Source: Hoeflea sp.
GTDB taxonomy: Bacteria > Pseudomonadota > Alphaproteobacteria > Rhizobiales > Rhizobiaceae
Length of the DNA stretch: 40,564 bases
Reading direction: 5' to 3'
Assembly: GCF_014359905.1 (NCBI RefSeq)
Contig: NZ_JACIYP010000045.1
Coordinates: 1-40,564, forward strand
Shown here: positions 1-7,761 of the stretch, one piece after another
How positions within the stretch are numbered: position 1 is the first letter of the stretch
Layout: the number at the start of each line of letters is the position of its first letter
Notes under the pieces: generated by a model
The model's database searches: none
What the model was told of the DNA's origin: nothing
What the model saw: the letters and a program-made list of their open reading frames with translations, nothing else
Made by a program: the position numbers and the translations under genes

Positions 1-227
1 GGGAAAAGCGTGCGGGCAAACATCATCCTTGATCTCCCTGATCAGCGGCTTCAACATCCACAATGTCTAAATTAGCACACTCTTTCGGCAAGGTGAATTG
101 GCCCTCCGGCCGCGGTTGAGATCCGGGTCCCCGCGCGGCGCGGCAACCGGCGGCACTGTCACAGCGCTGTTATCTGACCCCGGTATGGCTCGGCGACACC
201 TATCCCGCCCATGACTGGAGTTGCCCC
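1..227. other. left-edge intergenic stretch, no gene resolved
   Basis: All three plus-strand frames entering from the left edge stop by about position 75, so at most the last two dozen codons of an upstream gene could lie here, and nothing in those tails is recognisable. The remainder is the leader of the binding-protein gene. Its ribosome site (GGAG near 214-217) lies about 7 nt before the ATG at 228. No clear promoter or terminator was identified. Confidence 0.4.
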
Positions 228-1214
228 ATGAACCCTATGATCCCGCTGTCGCTCGGCCTTGTCGCCTCGCTCGTCCTGCTTGCCGGCCCGGCGCGCGCTG
301 TCGAGGGCACGCTGACGCTCTACACCAGCCAGCCCAACACCGATGCGCAGCAGTCGGTCGACGCCTTCATGAAGGCCTATCCGGACGTGACCGTCACCTT
401 CGTGCGCGACGGCACCACAAAGATCATGGCCAAGCTCGAGGCGGAACTCGCCGCAGGCTCCACGCCCGCCGATGTGCTGCTGATCGCCGACGGCGTCACC
501 ATGGAAGGGCTCAAGGCCCGCGACCTGCTGATGGCTCACACAGACGCCGACGTCTCGGCTTATGCCGACGGCACCCACGACGCCGACAAGACCTGGTTCG
601 GCACCAAGCTGATCACCACCGGCATCATGTACAACACCGCCGCAACCATGATCCCGACATCGTGGAACGACCTGCTCAAGGAAGGCGCCAAAGGCCAGGT
701 CGCCATGCCGTCGCCGCTCACCTCGGGCGCAGCCCTGATCCATACGGCCACGCTGGTCGGCAATCTCGACGCCGGCTGGGGCTATTACGAGCAGCTCGCC
801 GCCAATGGCGCGCAAGCCTCGGGCGGCAATGGCGGCGTGCTCAAGCAGGTCGCCGGCGGCGAAAAGCTGTATGGCATGGTCGTCGACTTCCTGCCGATCC
901 GCGAAAAGGCCAAGGGCGCGCCGGTCGCGTTCGTGTTCCCCGAAGAAGGCGTCTCGGCGATTTCCGAGCCTGTGGCGATCCTGACCTCGACCCAGAACCC
1001 CGATGCCGCGAAGGCCTTCGTCGACTTCCTGATCTCGAAGCAAGGTCAGGAACTGGCGTTGAGCCAGGGTTATCTGCCGGCCCATCCCGACGTTGCGGTG
1101 CCCGAAGGCTTTCCCGACCGGTCGACCATCAAGGTGATGCCGTTCGACGCCGCCAGGGCGCTCAACGAGGCGGAAGCCAACACGGCCCGCTTCGCCGAAA
1201 TCTTCGGCCAGTAA
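228..1214 (+). CDS. ABC transporter periplasmic substrate-binding protein (family 1, Fbp/AfuA-like)
   Basis: This 328-residue exported solute-binding protein captures a ligand in the periplasm and delivers it to the permease encoded 7 bp downstream. A signal peptide with hydrophobic core VASLVLLAG ends at ARA, near residue 24. The mature protein opens with LTLYTSQPNTDAQ, typical of the iron(III)/aminoethylphosphonate/hexose-phosphate binding-protein branch. Near the C-terminus are PVAFVFPEEGV (about residues 230-240) and AAKAFVDFLISKQGQ, both usual for this branch. The paired tyrosines that hold ferric iron in FbpA are not visible in the expected region, where the sequence reads YGMVVDFLPIREK, so iron is only one candidate ligand. 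The ATG at 228 is chosen because GGAG precedes it at good spacing. Family assignment is firm; the substrate is unknown. Confidence 0.9.
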   Translation: MNPMIPLSLGLVASLVLLAGPARAVEGTLTLYTSQPNTDAQQSVDAFMKAYPDVTVTFVRDGTTKIMAKLEAELAAGSTPADVLLIADGVTMEGLKARDLLMAHTDADVSAYADGTHDADKTWFGTKLITTGIMYNTAATMIPTSWNDLLKEGAKGQVAMPSPLTSGAALIHTATLVGNLDAGWGYYEQLAANGAQASGGNGGVLKQVAGGEKLYGMVVDFLPIREKAKGAPVAFVFPEEGVSAISEPVAILTSTQNPDAAKAFVDFLISKQGQELALSQGYLPAHPDVAVPEGFPDRSTIKVMPFDAARALNEAEANTARFAEIFGQ

Positions 1215-1221
1215 AGCCGCG

Positions 1222-2982
1222 GTGACAGTTAATGCAATCTCGGGTCCGCGCCTCGCGTGGGGCGGACCCTCCACCGGCTGGCGGCAGCGCGAGGGCAGGG
1301 GCCTCATGCTGGCGCTGGCCGTTTTCATTGTGCTGTTCTCCGTCATGCCCGTGGGCCGCCTCATCGTCACGGCGTTCGATGGCGGCATGATCGCGTTCTG
1401 GCAGTTGATCGATGCGCCCGACGTGTGGCGGGCTTCGCGCAATACGCTGGTGGTGGCGCTCGGCTCGGCAGGCCTCGCGATGCTGATCGGCGTCGGCTTC
1501 GCGCTGATCCTTTCGGTGACCAATCTTCGCGCCCGCACGGCGCTCGCCTTCATCATGGTGCTGTCGCTGATGATCGCGCCGCAGATCTCGGCCTTGGCGT
1601 TCAAGACGCTGGCGGGTCCGGCCTCGCCGCTGCTCAAGCTGATGGGCCTTGCGCCTTCGCCTGGAACGCCCAATCCGATGCTGGGGCAGTCCGGCATCAT
1701 CCTGGTGATGGGGCTGCACCATGCGCCACTCGTCGCCATCACGCTCGCCTCCGGGCTGGCCTCGATCCCGCGACCGCTGATCGAGGCGGCGCGGCTGGAG
1801 GGCGCCAGTCCGTGGGCGGTGGTGCGCTACATCATGCTGCCGCTGCTCAAGCCGTTCCTGCTGACGGCAGCCCTTCTGGTGTTTGTCGCGGGCACCGGCA
1901 ATTTCGGCATTCCGGCGCTGCTCGGCCTGCCGGTCGGTTACGTGACGCTGCCGACGCTGCTTTTCCGCAAGCTCGCGAGCTTCGGGCCCGGCGCGATCAG
2001 CGATGCGGCGGCGATCTCAGTGCTGATTGCGGCGATCGCCTGTACCGGCGTCATCGCCGCGGGCCTGGTTCTGGCGCGGGCGCAGAACCGGCTGGAAAGC
2101 GATCACCGGCTGGAGCCGTTCTGGGATCTGGGGCGCTGGCGACCGGTGATGGAAATCGCGGTCTGGGGCTTTGTCGCGCTGACCATCCTGCTGCCGCTGG
2201 CTTCGCTTGTGGCGACCTCGGTGGTGCCCGCCTATGGGGTCCGGCTGTCGCTTGAGAGCGTCACGCTCAATCAATATGCGGAAGTGCTGTTCCGCCAGGA
2301 CCTGACCGTCCGGGCGTTCCGCAACTCGTTGATGCTGGCGGGCGCGGCCGCGATGAGCCTGGGCGTCATCGCACTTGTGTCGGCCTATGTGCTGGACCGG
2401 GCCAGGCCCAAGGCGCGGGCCGCGGCGTTTGCGCTGATCGAACTGCCCTATGCGGTGCCCGGCATCGTGCTGGCGATTGCCTGTATTCTCCTGTTCATCA
2501 AGCCGCTGCCGCTGATCGGCGTGTCGATCTACGCCACGCCGTGGATCATCCTGTTTGCCTATCACGCGCGGTTTTACGCCATTGCCCTCAAGCCGGTGCT
2601 GGCGGCGATGGCGACGCTCGACGAGGCCGTTCAGGAAGCGGCGGTGTGCGACGGGGTCGGGCTCTACCACCGGCTGCGCCACATCGTGCTGCCGCTGGTG
2701 TTTCCGGCGGTGTTCGCGGGCATGCTGATGGTGTTCCTGCTGGCGTTCAACGAGCTCACGGTGTCGGCGCTATTGTGGTCGGCGGGAACCGAAACGCTGG
2801 GGGTGGCGCTGCTCAGCCTCGAGGATTCGGGCCTCGGGGCGGAAGCGGCGGCCGTGGCGGTGGCGGCGACGGCTCTGGTGCTGGCGCTGATGCTGGTCAT
2901 GCAGATGATGGCGCGGCGGCTGCCACCCGACGCGCTGCCCTGGCAGGGGCTGGCGGGGCCGGCCAAAGCACGCCGCACTTGA
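1222..2982 (+). CDS. ABC transporter permease, fused two-domain (FbpB/PotB-C type)
   Basis: This 586-residue inner-membrane protein contains two permease halves in one chain. Each half carries a cytoplasmic EAA loop that contacts the ATPase: EAARLEGASPWAVVRY near residue 187 and EAAVCDGVGLYHRLRH near residue 471. About twelve hydrophobic segments are spread over both halves. This is the usual form of FbpB-like permeases for iron or small organophosphates. It starts with GTG at 1222, only 7 bp after the binding-protein stop, so the two genes form one transcript. No ATP-binding subunit follows: the next gene is a MOSC protein about 180 bp downstream. The ATPase must lie upstream of the window, elsewhere in the genome, or be shared. 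Confidence 0.92.
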   Translation: MTVNAISGPRLAWGGPSTGWRQREGRGLMLALAVFIVLFSVMPVGRLIVTAFDGGMIAFWQLIDAPDVWRASRNTLVVALGSAGLAMLIGVGFALILSVTNLRARTALAFIMVLSLMIAPQISALAFKTLAGPASPLLKLMGLAPSPGTPNPMLGQSGIILVMGLHHAPLVAITLASGLASIPRPLIEAARLEGASPWAVVRYIMLPLLKPFLLTAALLVFVAGTGNFGIPALLGLPVGYVTLPTLLFRKLASFGPGAISDAAAISVLIAAIACTGVIAAGLVLARAQNRLESDHRLEPFWDLGRWRPVMEIAVWGFVALTILLPLASLVATSVVPAYGVRLSLESVTLNQYAEVLFRQDLTVRAFRNSLMLAGAAAMSLGVIALVSAYVLDRARPKARAAAFALIELPYAVPGIVLAIACILLFIKPLPLIGVSIYATPWIILFAYHARFYAIALKPVLAAMATLDEAVQEAAVCDGVGLYHRLRHIVLPLVFPAVFAGMLMVFLLAFNELTVSALLWSAGTETLGVALLSLEDSGLGAEAAAVAVAATALVLALMLVMQMMARRLPPDALPWQGLAGPAKARRT

Positions 2983-3161
2983 TCGGGTACTGGTGCCGCG
3001 TCCTTTGGCTTTTGCATGGCGGTGTCGCAAAGCCGCTGGACATGTCTGTGCGATATGGAGAAAGGAACGACGCCGGATCCTCTTCATGTTTTTTGATTGG
3101 TTCATGAGCGCGCGATTGGGTATGTCTCGGTCTTCGATGATTTGCCTGCCTGGAGCCTGCG

Positions 3162-3788
3162 ATGACCTTGCCGATGTTTCCCGACCTTGCGCCCGCGCTG
3201 CCCGAGATCATGCCGGCGCGGCGGATCAAGGGTGAGGTGTCGGCGGTGCTCGCCGCGCTGGGCGGGGATTTCCCGACCGGAGATGTGGCCAAGCTTGCTC
3301 TCGGCTATGACGGGATCGAGGGCGATTATCATGCCGGGTCGACGCGCAAATCGGGCGGCCGCGAGCCATGGTATCCGCGCGGCACGGAGATCCGCAACGA
3401 ACGGCAGGTGTCGATCGTGGCGGCCGATGAACTGGCGGTCGCGGCAGCCCAGATGGGGATCGAGCGCATCGAGCCGGCCTGGATCGGCGCCAATCTGGTG
3501 ATCGCAGGCATCCCGCTGCTCACGATGCTGCCGCCGCGCACGCAATTGTTCTTCGAAGGCGGGGTGACGCTCCGGATCGACGGCGACAACGGGCCGTGCC
3601 GGATCGCCGGGGCGTCGATTGCACGGAATTATCCGGAGATGGACCAGACGTCGCTGGCGCTCGATTTCGTCAAGGCGGCCAAGCGGCGCCGCGGCGTTGT
3701 CGCCTGGGTTGAGAAGCCCGGCCTGATTGCCAAGGGCGAAAAAGTCACCGCGCATATCTGGGAACAGTGGATCTATCCGGCCGCGTGA
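3162..3788 (+). CDS. MOSC domain-containing protein
   Basis: This 208-residue predicted soluble protein carries a MOSC domain, the C-terminal module of molybdenum-cofactor sulfurase. Such domains bind or carry sulfur or Moco in YiiM/YuaD-type stand-alone proteins. Diagnostic features are the GIEGDYHAG segment near residue 50, RQVSIVA near residue 85, and the conserved cysteine in GDNGPCRIAG near residue 145, the expected sulfur carrier. The ATG at 3162 follows GGAG (GCCTGGAGCCTGCG) at suitable spacing. It is separated from the ABC genes by about 180 bp and followed by a hairpin terminator, so it is probably its own unit. The molybdenum hydroxylase at 35-38 kb is a possible but unproven client. 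Confidence 0.85.
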   Translation: MTLPMFPDLAPALPEIMPARRIKGEVSAVLAALGGDFPTGDVAKLALGYDGIEGDYHAGSTRKSGGREPWYPRGTEIRNERQVSIVAADELAVAAAQMGIERIEPAWIGANLVIAGIPLLTMLPPRTQLFFEGGVTLRIDGDNGPCRIAGASIARNYPEMDQTSLALDFVKAAKRRRGVVAWVEKPGLIAKGEKVTAHIWEQWIYPAA

Positions 3789-3807
3789 GCGCCGCCGGAT
3801 CGCTGCA

Positions 3808-3844
3808 CCCTGCCTGTTGCGCCGCCGCGCAGCAGGGCTTTTCT
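3808..3844 (+). terminator. intrinsic terminator after the MOSC gene
   Basis: CCCTGC (3808-3813) pairs with GCAGGG (3832-3837), with an inner TGCGC/GCGCA helix stacked between them, followed by CTTTTCT. It lies 20 bp after the MOSC stop codon and separates that gene from the regulator promoter downstream. Confidence 0.65.
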
Positions 3845-3916
3845 GCGCCCGCCGCGTCTTGCGAAGACAAAGCGACAATAAGTTTCGCCAAAGTGACATT
3901 GCCCTTGCCTCATGTT

Positions 3917-3952
3917 CGAAAATGACATAAACATATCTTTATATCATTTTCG
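3917..3952. promoter_or_regulatory. 36-bp palindromic operator of the SahR-like regulator
   Basis: A 36-bp inverted repeat is centred between 3934 and 3935. The outer arms CGAAAATGA and TCATTTTCG are perfect. The inner arms ATAAA and TTTAT also match, flanking a central ATAT. Only four symmetric position pairs differ. The palindrome ends 9 bp before the regulator start codon and abuts its ribosome site (AGGTT). Such placement fits autorepression, with metF co-repressed because the genes are coupled. The element is AT-rich against a GC-rich background. Binding by the adjacent gene product is inferred. Confidence 0.75.
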
Positions 3953-3961
3953 AGGTTGTGA

Positions 3962-4978
3962 ATGCTGTCCCTGTCTCCCCTTACACTGGAAGAATGCGTC
4001 GAGGTCCTCAAGGCTGCGGGCGAACCGACACGGTTGCGCCTGATCGCGCTTCTGAGCCAGGGCGATCTGACAGTGAGCGAGATGACCGAGGTGCTGGGCC
4101 AGTCGCAGCCGCGAATCTCGCGCCATCTCAAGCTGCTCGGCGAGGCCGGGCTGGTGGAGCGCTACCAGGAAGGCGCCTGGGCCTACTTCCGGATGACGCG
4201 CGACGGGGTGCGGGCCAGGCTGATGCAGCAGGCGCTCAGCGCCACCTCGCAGGCGGACGCGCATCTGGCGCGCGACGGCGAGCGCCTGGCGACCGTCAAG
4301 CAGGCGCGGGCCAGTCGCGCCGAGGCCTATTTTTCCGCCAATGCTCAGAGCTGGAACGATCTGCGAAACCGGCATGTCGCCGATGAGAGGGTCGAGGCCG
4401 AGATCCTTGAGCTTATCGGCCGGACGCCGTTTGACGGGCTGCTCGATCTTGGCACCGGCACCGGCCGCATGCTGGAACTGCTGGCCGACCGCTACCGCCG
4501 CGCCATCGGCATCGATTCAAGCCGCAACATGCTGTCGATTGCCCGCGCGCAGCTCGACGAGGCGGGGATCACCCATGCCTCGGTGCGCCAGGGCGACATC
4601 CTCAACCTGCCGCTCGACCGGGAAAGCTTCGACGTGGTGACCATTCACCAGGTGCTGCATTTCCTGCACGATCCGCTGCCCGCGATCACCGAAGCCGCCC
4701 GCATGCTCAGGCCCGGCGGCCGCGTCGTGGTGGTGGATTTCGCGCCGCATGATCATGAAGAGCTCAGGCTTGAGCATGCGCATGCAAGGCTCGGCTTCAG
4801 CCACCAGCAGGTTGCCGACTGGCTCAGGCATTGCGGCTTGACGGTCGACAAGATTGTCGATCTGCCCGCCGGTTCCGGCAGTGACCGGGCCCTGACCGTG
4901 ACGATCTGGCTTGCCCGCGACCCGCGCCTGCTGATCGCCTCCGACCTCTCCACCTCCCCAAGCACAGGAACAGCTTGA
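3962..4978 (+). CDS. sahR: ArsR-family regulator fused to a SAM/SAH-binding methyltransferase-like domain (SahR-type)
   Basis: This 338-residue transcription factor has two modules. Residues about 5-90 form an ArsR-type winged helix (GEPTRLRLIALL, then the recognition helix SQPRISRHLKLLGEAG). The metal-binding cysteine motif of classical ArsR/SmtB sensors is absent. Residues about 145-290 form a Rossmann methyltransferase fold with the SAM-binding loop LLDLGTGTGRMLELL, the acidic strand end GIDSSRNML, and RPGGRVVVVDF. This architecture is that of SahR, the proteobacterial regulator that senses S-adenosylhomocysteine and controls methionine-cycle genes. Its position directly upstream of metF (1-bp gap) and behind a strong palindrome supports that role. 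The symbol is assigned by architecture and context, not by a database match. True methyltransferase activity is not excluded. Confidence 0.85.
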   Translation: MLSLSPLTLEECVEVLKAAGEPTRLRLIALLSQGDLTVSEMTEVLGQSQPRISRHLKLLGEAGLVERYQEGAWAYFRMTRDGVRARLMQQALSATSQADAHLARDGERLATVKQARASRAEAYFSANAQSWNDLRNRHVADERVEAEILELIGRTPFDGLLDLGTGTGRMLELLADRYRRAIGIDSSRNMLSIARAQLDEAGITHASVRQGDILNLPLDRESFDVVTIHQVLHFLHDPLPAITEAARMLRPGGRVVVVDFAPHDHEELRLEHAHARLGFSHQQVADWLRHCGLTVDKIVDLPAGSGSDRALTVTIWLARDPRLLIASDLSTSPSTGTA

Positions 4979-4979
4979 T

Positions 4980-5891
4980 ATGAACAGCTCCTCCCGCGCC
5001 AGCGCCCAGGATTCCTCCGAGCGGATCAAGGTGTCCTTCGAATTCTTCCCGCCCAAGAATGGCGACATGGAAAGCCAGCTCTGGGAAAGCATCACCAGGC
5101 TGGCGCCGTTCCAACCCGATTTCGTCTCGGTGACCTATGGCGCCGGCGGCTCGACCAAGCAGCCGACGCTCAACACGGTTGCCCGGATCTGCAGCGAAAC
5201 CGCGCTGGCGCCGGCCGCGCACCTGACCTGCGTCGGCTCTGACAAGGCAGCCGTCGATGCGGTGGCGCAGGAGTTCCAGTCGGTCGGCGTCAATCATTTC
5301 GTGGCGCTGCGCGGCGATCCGCCGGAAGGCGTGGGCGCTGCCTACCAGCCGCATCCCGGCGGCTATGCCAATGGCGCGGAACTGGTGGCGGGTCTGCGCG
5401 CGCTCGCCGATTTCGAGATCTCGGTCTCCGCCTATCCGGAGCGCCATCCCGAAAGCCCGGATTTCGCCACCGACATCGACATGCTCAAGCGCAAGGTCGA
5501 TGCCGGCGCGACGCGGGCGATCACCCAGTTCTTTTTCGACAACGACACCTATGAGCGCTATGTCGAGCGGGTGCGGCGCGCCGGCATCTATATCCCGATC
5601 GTTCCCGGCATCCTGCCGATCCACAATTTCGGTCAGGTGGCGCGGTTCTCGAAACTCTGCGGCGCATCCATCCCCGACTGGCTGGCGCGGCGCTTCGACG
5701 GGCTGGAGAAGGACCCCGAGACGCGCGCGCTGGTGGCGTCAGCCGTGGCCGCCGAGCAGGTCAACGACCTGGTCGAGCGCGGCATCGACGATTTCCACTT
5801 CTACACCATGAACCGGGCGCAGCTGGTCTATGCGATCTGCCACATGCTGGGCTTGCGCGGAGACGATACTTCGGTCGGCGCGGCTGCCTGA
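4980..5891 (+). CDS. metF: 5,10-methylenetetrahydrofolate reductase
   Basis: This 303-residue cytoplasmic flavoenzyme reduces 5,10-methylene-THF to 5-methyl-THF, the methyl donor for methionine synthase. The N-terminal VSFEFFPPKNG contains the catalytic glutamate of the family. SVTYGAGGS, VALRGDPP (folate/FAD contacts), ITQFFFDND and PGILPI follow in the order of a complete MetF TIM barrel. Length matches the bacterial enzyme. The ATG overlaps the regulator stop region (TGATATG), so translation is probably coupled and the gene shares the 36-bp operator. A perfect 8-bp inverted repeat (5906-5923) follows but has no T-tract. Confidence 0.97.
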   Translation: MNSSSRASAQDSSERIKVSFEFFPPKNGDMESQLWESITRLAPFQPDFVSVTYGAGGSTKQPTLNTVARICSETALAPAAHLTCVGSDKAAVDAVAQEFQSVGVNHFVALRGDPPEGVGAAYQPHPGGYANGAELVAGLRALADFEISVSAYPERHPESPDFATDIDMLKRKVDAGATRAITQFFFDNDTYERYVERVRRAGIYIPIVPGILPIHNFGQVARFSKLCGASIPDWLARRFDGLEKDPETRALVASAVAAEQVNDLVERGIDDFHFYTMNRAQLVYAICHMLGLRGDDTSVGAAA

Positions 5892-5960
5892 GCGGCGCTG
5901 CCACATCCGGCGCTTGCGCCGGAGATTGCGTGCCCGCGGCGAACAGACAACCGGGGCCTG

Positions 5961-5996
5961 AGAAATTAGAAAACGGGAGCGATTGATCACTCCCGT
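5961..5996 (-). terminator. intrinsic terminator of the small minus-strand gene
   Basis: Read on the minus strand, ACGGGAG (5996-5990) pairs with CTCCCGT (5979-5973), 7 bp with a 10-nt loop, followed immediately by TTTCTAATTTCTC. This is a textbook Rho-independent terminator for a transcript from the right. It lies about 40 bp beyond the stop codon of the 25-codon frame at 6034-6111. On the plus strand the same stem could also end metF transcripts. Confidence 0.75.
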
Positions 5997-6033
5997 CCTC
6001 AAGCTTTTGACTGTTATTCAATGCCCATCAAGG

Positions 6034-6111
6034 TCAGATGAAGAGCATTGCGCCTACAAATATGAACGCTGCACAGATCACAAGGGCATTGAGCGATTGC
6101 GTAAATCCCAT
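6034..6111 (-). CDS. small predicted single-pass membrane peptide, 25 residues
   Basis: This short minus-strand frame starts with ATG at 6111, preceded by GGAGG with 6 nt of spacing, and encodes 25 residues before TGA. It begins MGFTQSLNALVICAAF and ends in GAMLFI. After a polar N-terminus of six residues, the rest is one uninterrupted hydrophobic helix long enough to cross the membrane. A perfect terminator with a T-rich tail lies just downstream, and the gene sits alone between convergent metF and the amidase. Strong Shine-Dalgarno, membrane helix and terminator together argue for a real gene. I do not recognise a named family; function is unknown. It could alternatively be a dual-function small RNA. 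Confidence 0.7.
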   Translation of the reverse strand: MGFTQSLNALVICAAFIFVGAMLFI

Positions 6112-6452
6112 GGTGGTCCTCCATCGCGTTTACCGATAAATGATAGTCACGGCTTTGGCTCCGTGGGAAGCGAAATCGTTGCTGCAGTGCAGCTAAAAGA
6201 AAGAGAAAACGACCTCGAACCGTTTGCATCTGTTTGAAGTATAACGATTATCAGGGTGTTTATTTTCTGTTAAGAAACTGTCGCATACCCCTTATGGGTG
6301 TTGAAATCATCGACACAATCAAGCGTTCCGGCCGCATTTTCGCCTTATCCGCGCCATCGGTTTCCGGGGGTGCCAAAGCTGGGGCCGTGGCAAGCAGGCA
6401 ACCCGGACCGGAGGGCGGCCCGGGCGCAGGCAATGCCCGACCCCGGGCAGCC
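6112..6452. other. leader of the small membrane peptide and spacer to the amidase 3' end
   Basis: Around 340 bp without a supported protein gene. The half nearer 6112-6300 is AT-richer than its surroundings and should hold the promoter of the minus-strand peptide gene. A tentative minus-strand pair is TTAACA (6273-6268) and TAATCG (6250-6245) with a 17-bp spacer, a weak match. The part next to the amidase stop is GC-rich and holds nothing I can name. Confidence 0.35.
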
Positions 6453-7718
6453 TCAGTCCCGGAATGCCTGCTCGAGGGCAGCGGCGACGCTCAGCAGCGC
6501 CTTGTCCTGGCCGAAGCGGGCGACCGCCTGGATGCCGAGCGGCAGCCCGCTCGCGTTCCGGAATCCGGGGATGTTGACCGCAGGCGTTCCCATCAGCGTC
6601 CAGAGTTTGTTGAAGCGCGGATCACCGGTGGATTCCAATCCAAGCGGTGCAGATCCCGGCGCCGAGGGCGTGAGCAGGATGTCGACTTCGTTAAACAGCG
6701 CCCGGGTTGCCGCGCGGCCGCGCTTGGCCAATTTGCGGGCGGCATCGTAAGCATCGGGCGTGATTGCCTGGCCGCGCTCGATGGTCGCTTTCAGGATCTC
6801 GCTCATCTGGTCGCCGAACAAGGCGAGGTCGGATCCGCAGACCAGGCCGGCTTCGAAATTCTGGATGTCGGCATGGGCGTCGCGGGCCATCGCCATCGAC
6901 TCGGGCTCGCCGATCTCGCCGACATCGAAACCGGCGTCCGACGCCTTGTCGGCGGCCCGGTTGAGCGCCGCCTGCATGTCCGGGTCGGCGCCTTCGAGCA
7001 GCGCGCAGCGGTAGAGTCCGACGCGGATCTTCGCCGGTTCGGCGGCTTCATCCCCCGGGCCGGTGCCCAGATTGCGGCCGGTCAAGAGGGCGGCCAGCAG
7101 CGCCACATCGGCAACGCCCGCGGCAAACAGGCCGACCGTGTCGAGCGTGGGGGCAAAGTGCTTGATGCCGGTGACGGGCAGCAGGCGGAAGCTCGGCTTG
7201 TAGCCGGCAATGCCGCAATAGCTCGCGGGACGGATCACCGATCCGCCGGTCTGGGTGCCGGTGGCGGCCGGGATCATGCCGGCGGCGACGGCCGCGGCGG
7301 AGCCGGACGACGAGCCGCCGGGCGTATGGGCGTGGTTGTGCGGATTGACGGTTTGGGCGGGGTTGAGAAAGGCGAATTCGGTGGTGACGGTCTTGCCGAT
7401 GATGGTGGAGCCCCGCCTGCGGGCGAGATCGACGATCGCGGCGTCCGTGCGCGGGCGATGCGCGGCATAGGCGGGCGAGCCATAGGATGTCGGCTGATCA
7501 AAGGTGTCAAAAATATCCTTGATGCCGATGGCGACGCCCGCCAGCGGGCCTTCCGTTCTGATCACGGGTTCGTCGGCAACATGGGCGAAGGCCTTGATGT
7601 CCGGATCCTTGCGGGCGATGGCATCGCGGCTGAGCGCCACCATCAGTCCCGGGTCGGCCTTGCCCGCGTCGCGCGCCTTGATCAGGGCGGCAAGACTCAT
7701 CATGCGATTCTCGGCCAT
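6453..7718 (-). CDS. amidase signature family hydrolase
   Basis: This 421-residue enzyme belongs to the amidase signature family, which hydrolyses carboxamides using a Ser-cisSer-Lys triad. All three catalytic elements are visible: the lysine in GVAIGIKDIFDTF (about residue 67), the glycine/serine-rich stretch TPGGSSSGSAAAVA (cis-serine, about residues 132-145), and the nucleophile region GTQTGGSVIRPASYCG (about residues 153-168). Length is slightly short but complete. The start at 7718 is supported by GGAG about 9 nt upstream. The gene is followed on the same strand by nothing until the small peptide gene, and preceded by a DMT transporter gene 43 bp away, so the two may be cotranscribed. 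The physiological amide is unknown. Confidence 0.9.
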   Translation of the reverse strand: MAENRMMSLAALIKARDAGKADPGLMVALSRDAIARKDPDIKAFAHVADEPVIRTEGPLAGVAIGIKDIFDTFDQPTSYGSPAYAAHRPRTDAAIVDLARRRGSTIIGKTVTTEFAFLNPAQTVNPHNHAHTPGGSSSGSAAAVAAGMIPAATGTQTGGSVIRPASYCGIAGYKPSFRLLPVTGIKHFAPTLDTVGLFAAGVADVALLAALLTGRNLGTGPGDEAAEPAKIRVGLYRCALLEGADPDMQAALNRAADKASDAGFDVGEIGEPESMAMARDAHADIQNFEAGLVCGSDLALFGDQMSEILKATIERGQAITPDAYDAARKLAKRGRAATRALFNEVDILLTPSAPGSAPLGLESTGDPRFNKLWTLMGTPAVNIPGFRNASGLPLGIQAVARFGQDKALLSVAAALEQAFRD

Positions 7719-7761
7719 CCCGGCGACTCCCCCAGATTTGACTCAAAAACGGCAAAGCCGT

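Noticed and set aside
1..75. C-terminal tail of a gene entering from the left edge
   Set aside because: All frames stop within 75 bases, and none of the short tails shows family similarity, so no gene can be claimed.
159..1742. A 527-codon minus-strand frame under the ABC genes
   Set aside because: The plus-strand binding protein and permease have clear signal peptide, family motifs and coupling; the antisense frame has none.
5906..5923. Perfect 8-bp inverted repeat just after metF, considered as a terminator
   Set aside because: The loop would be only 2 nt and no T-tract follows; the better terminator is the hairpin at 5973-5996.
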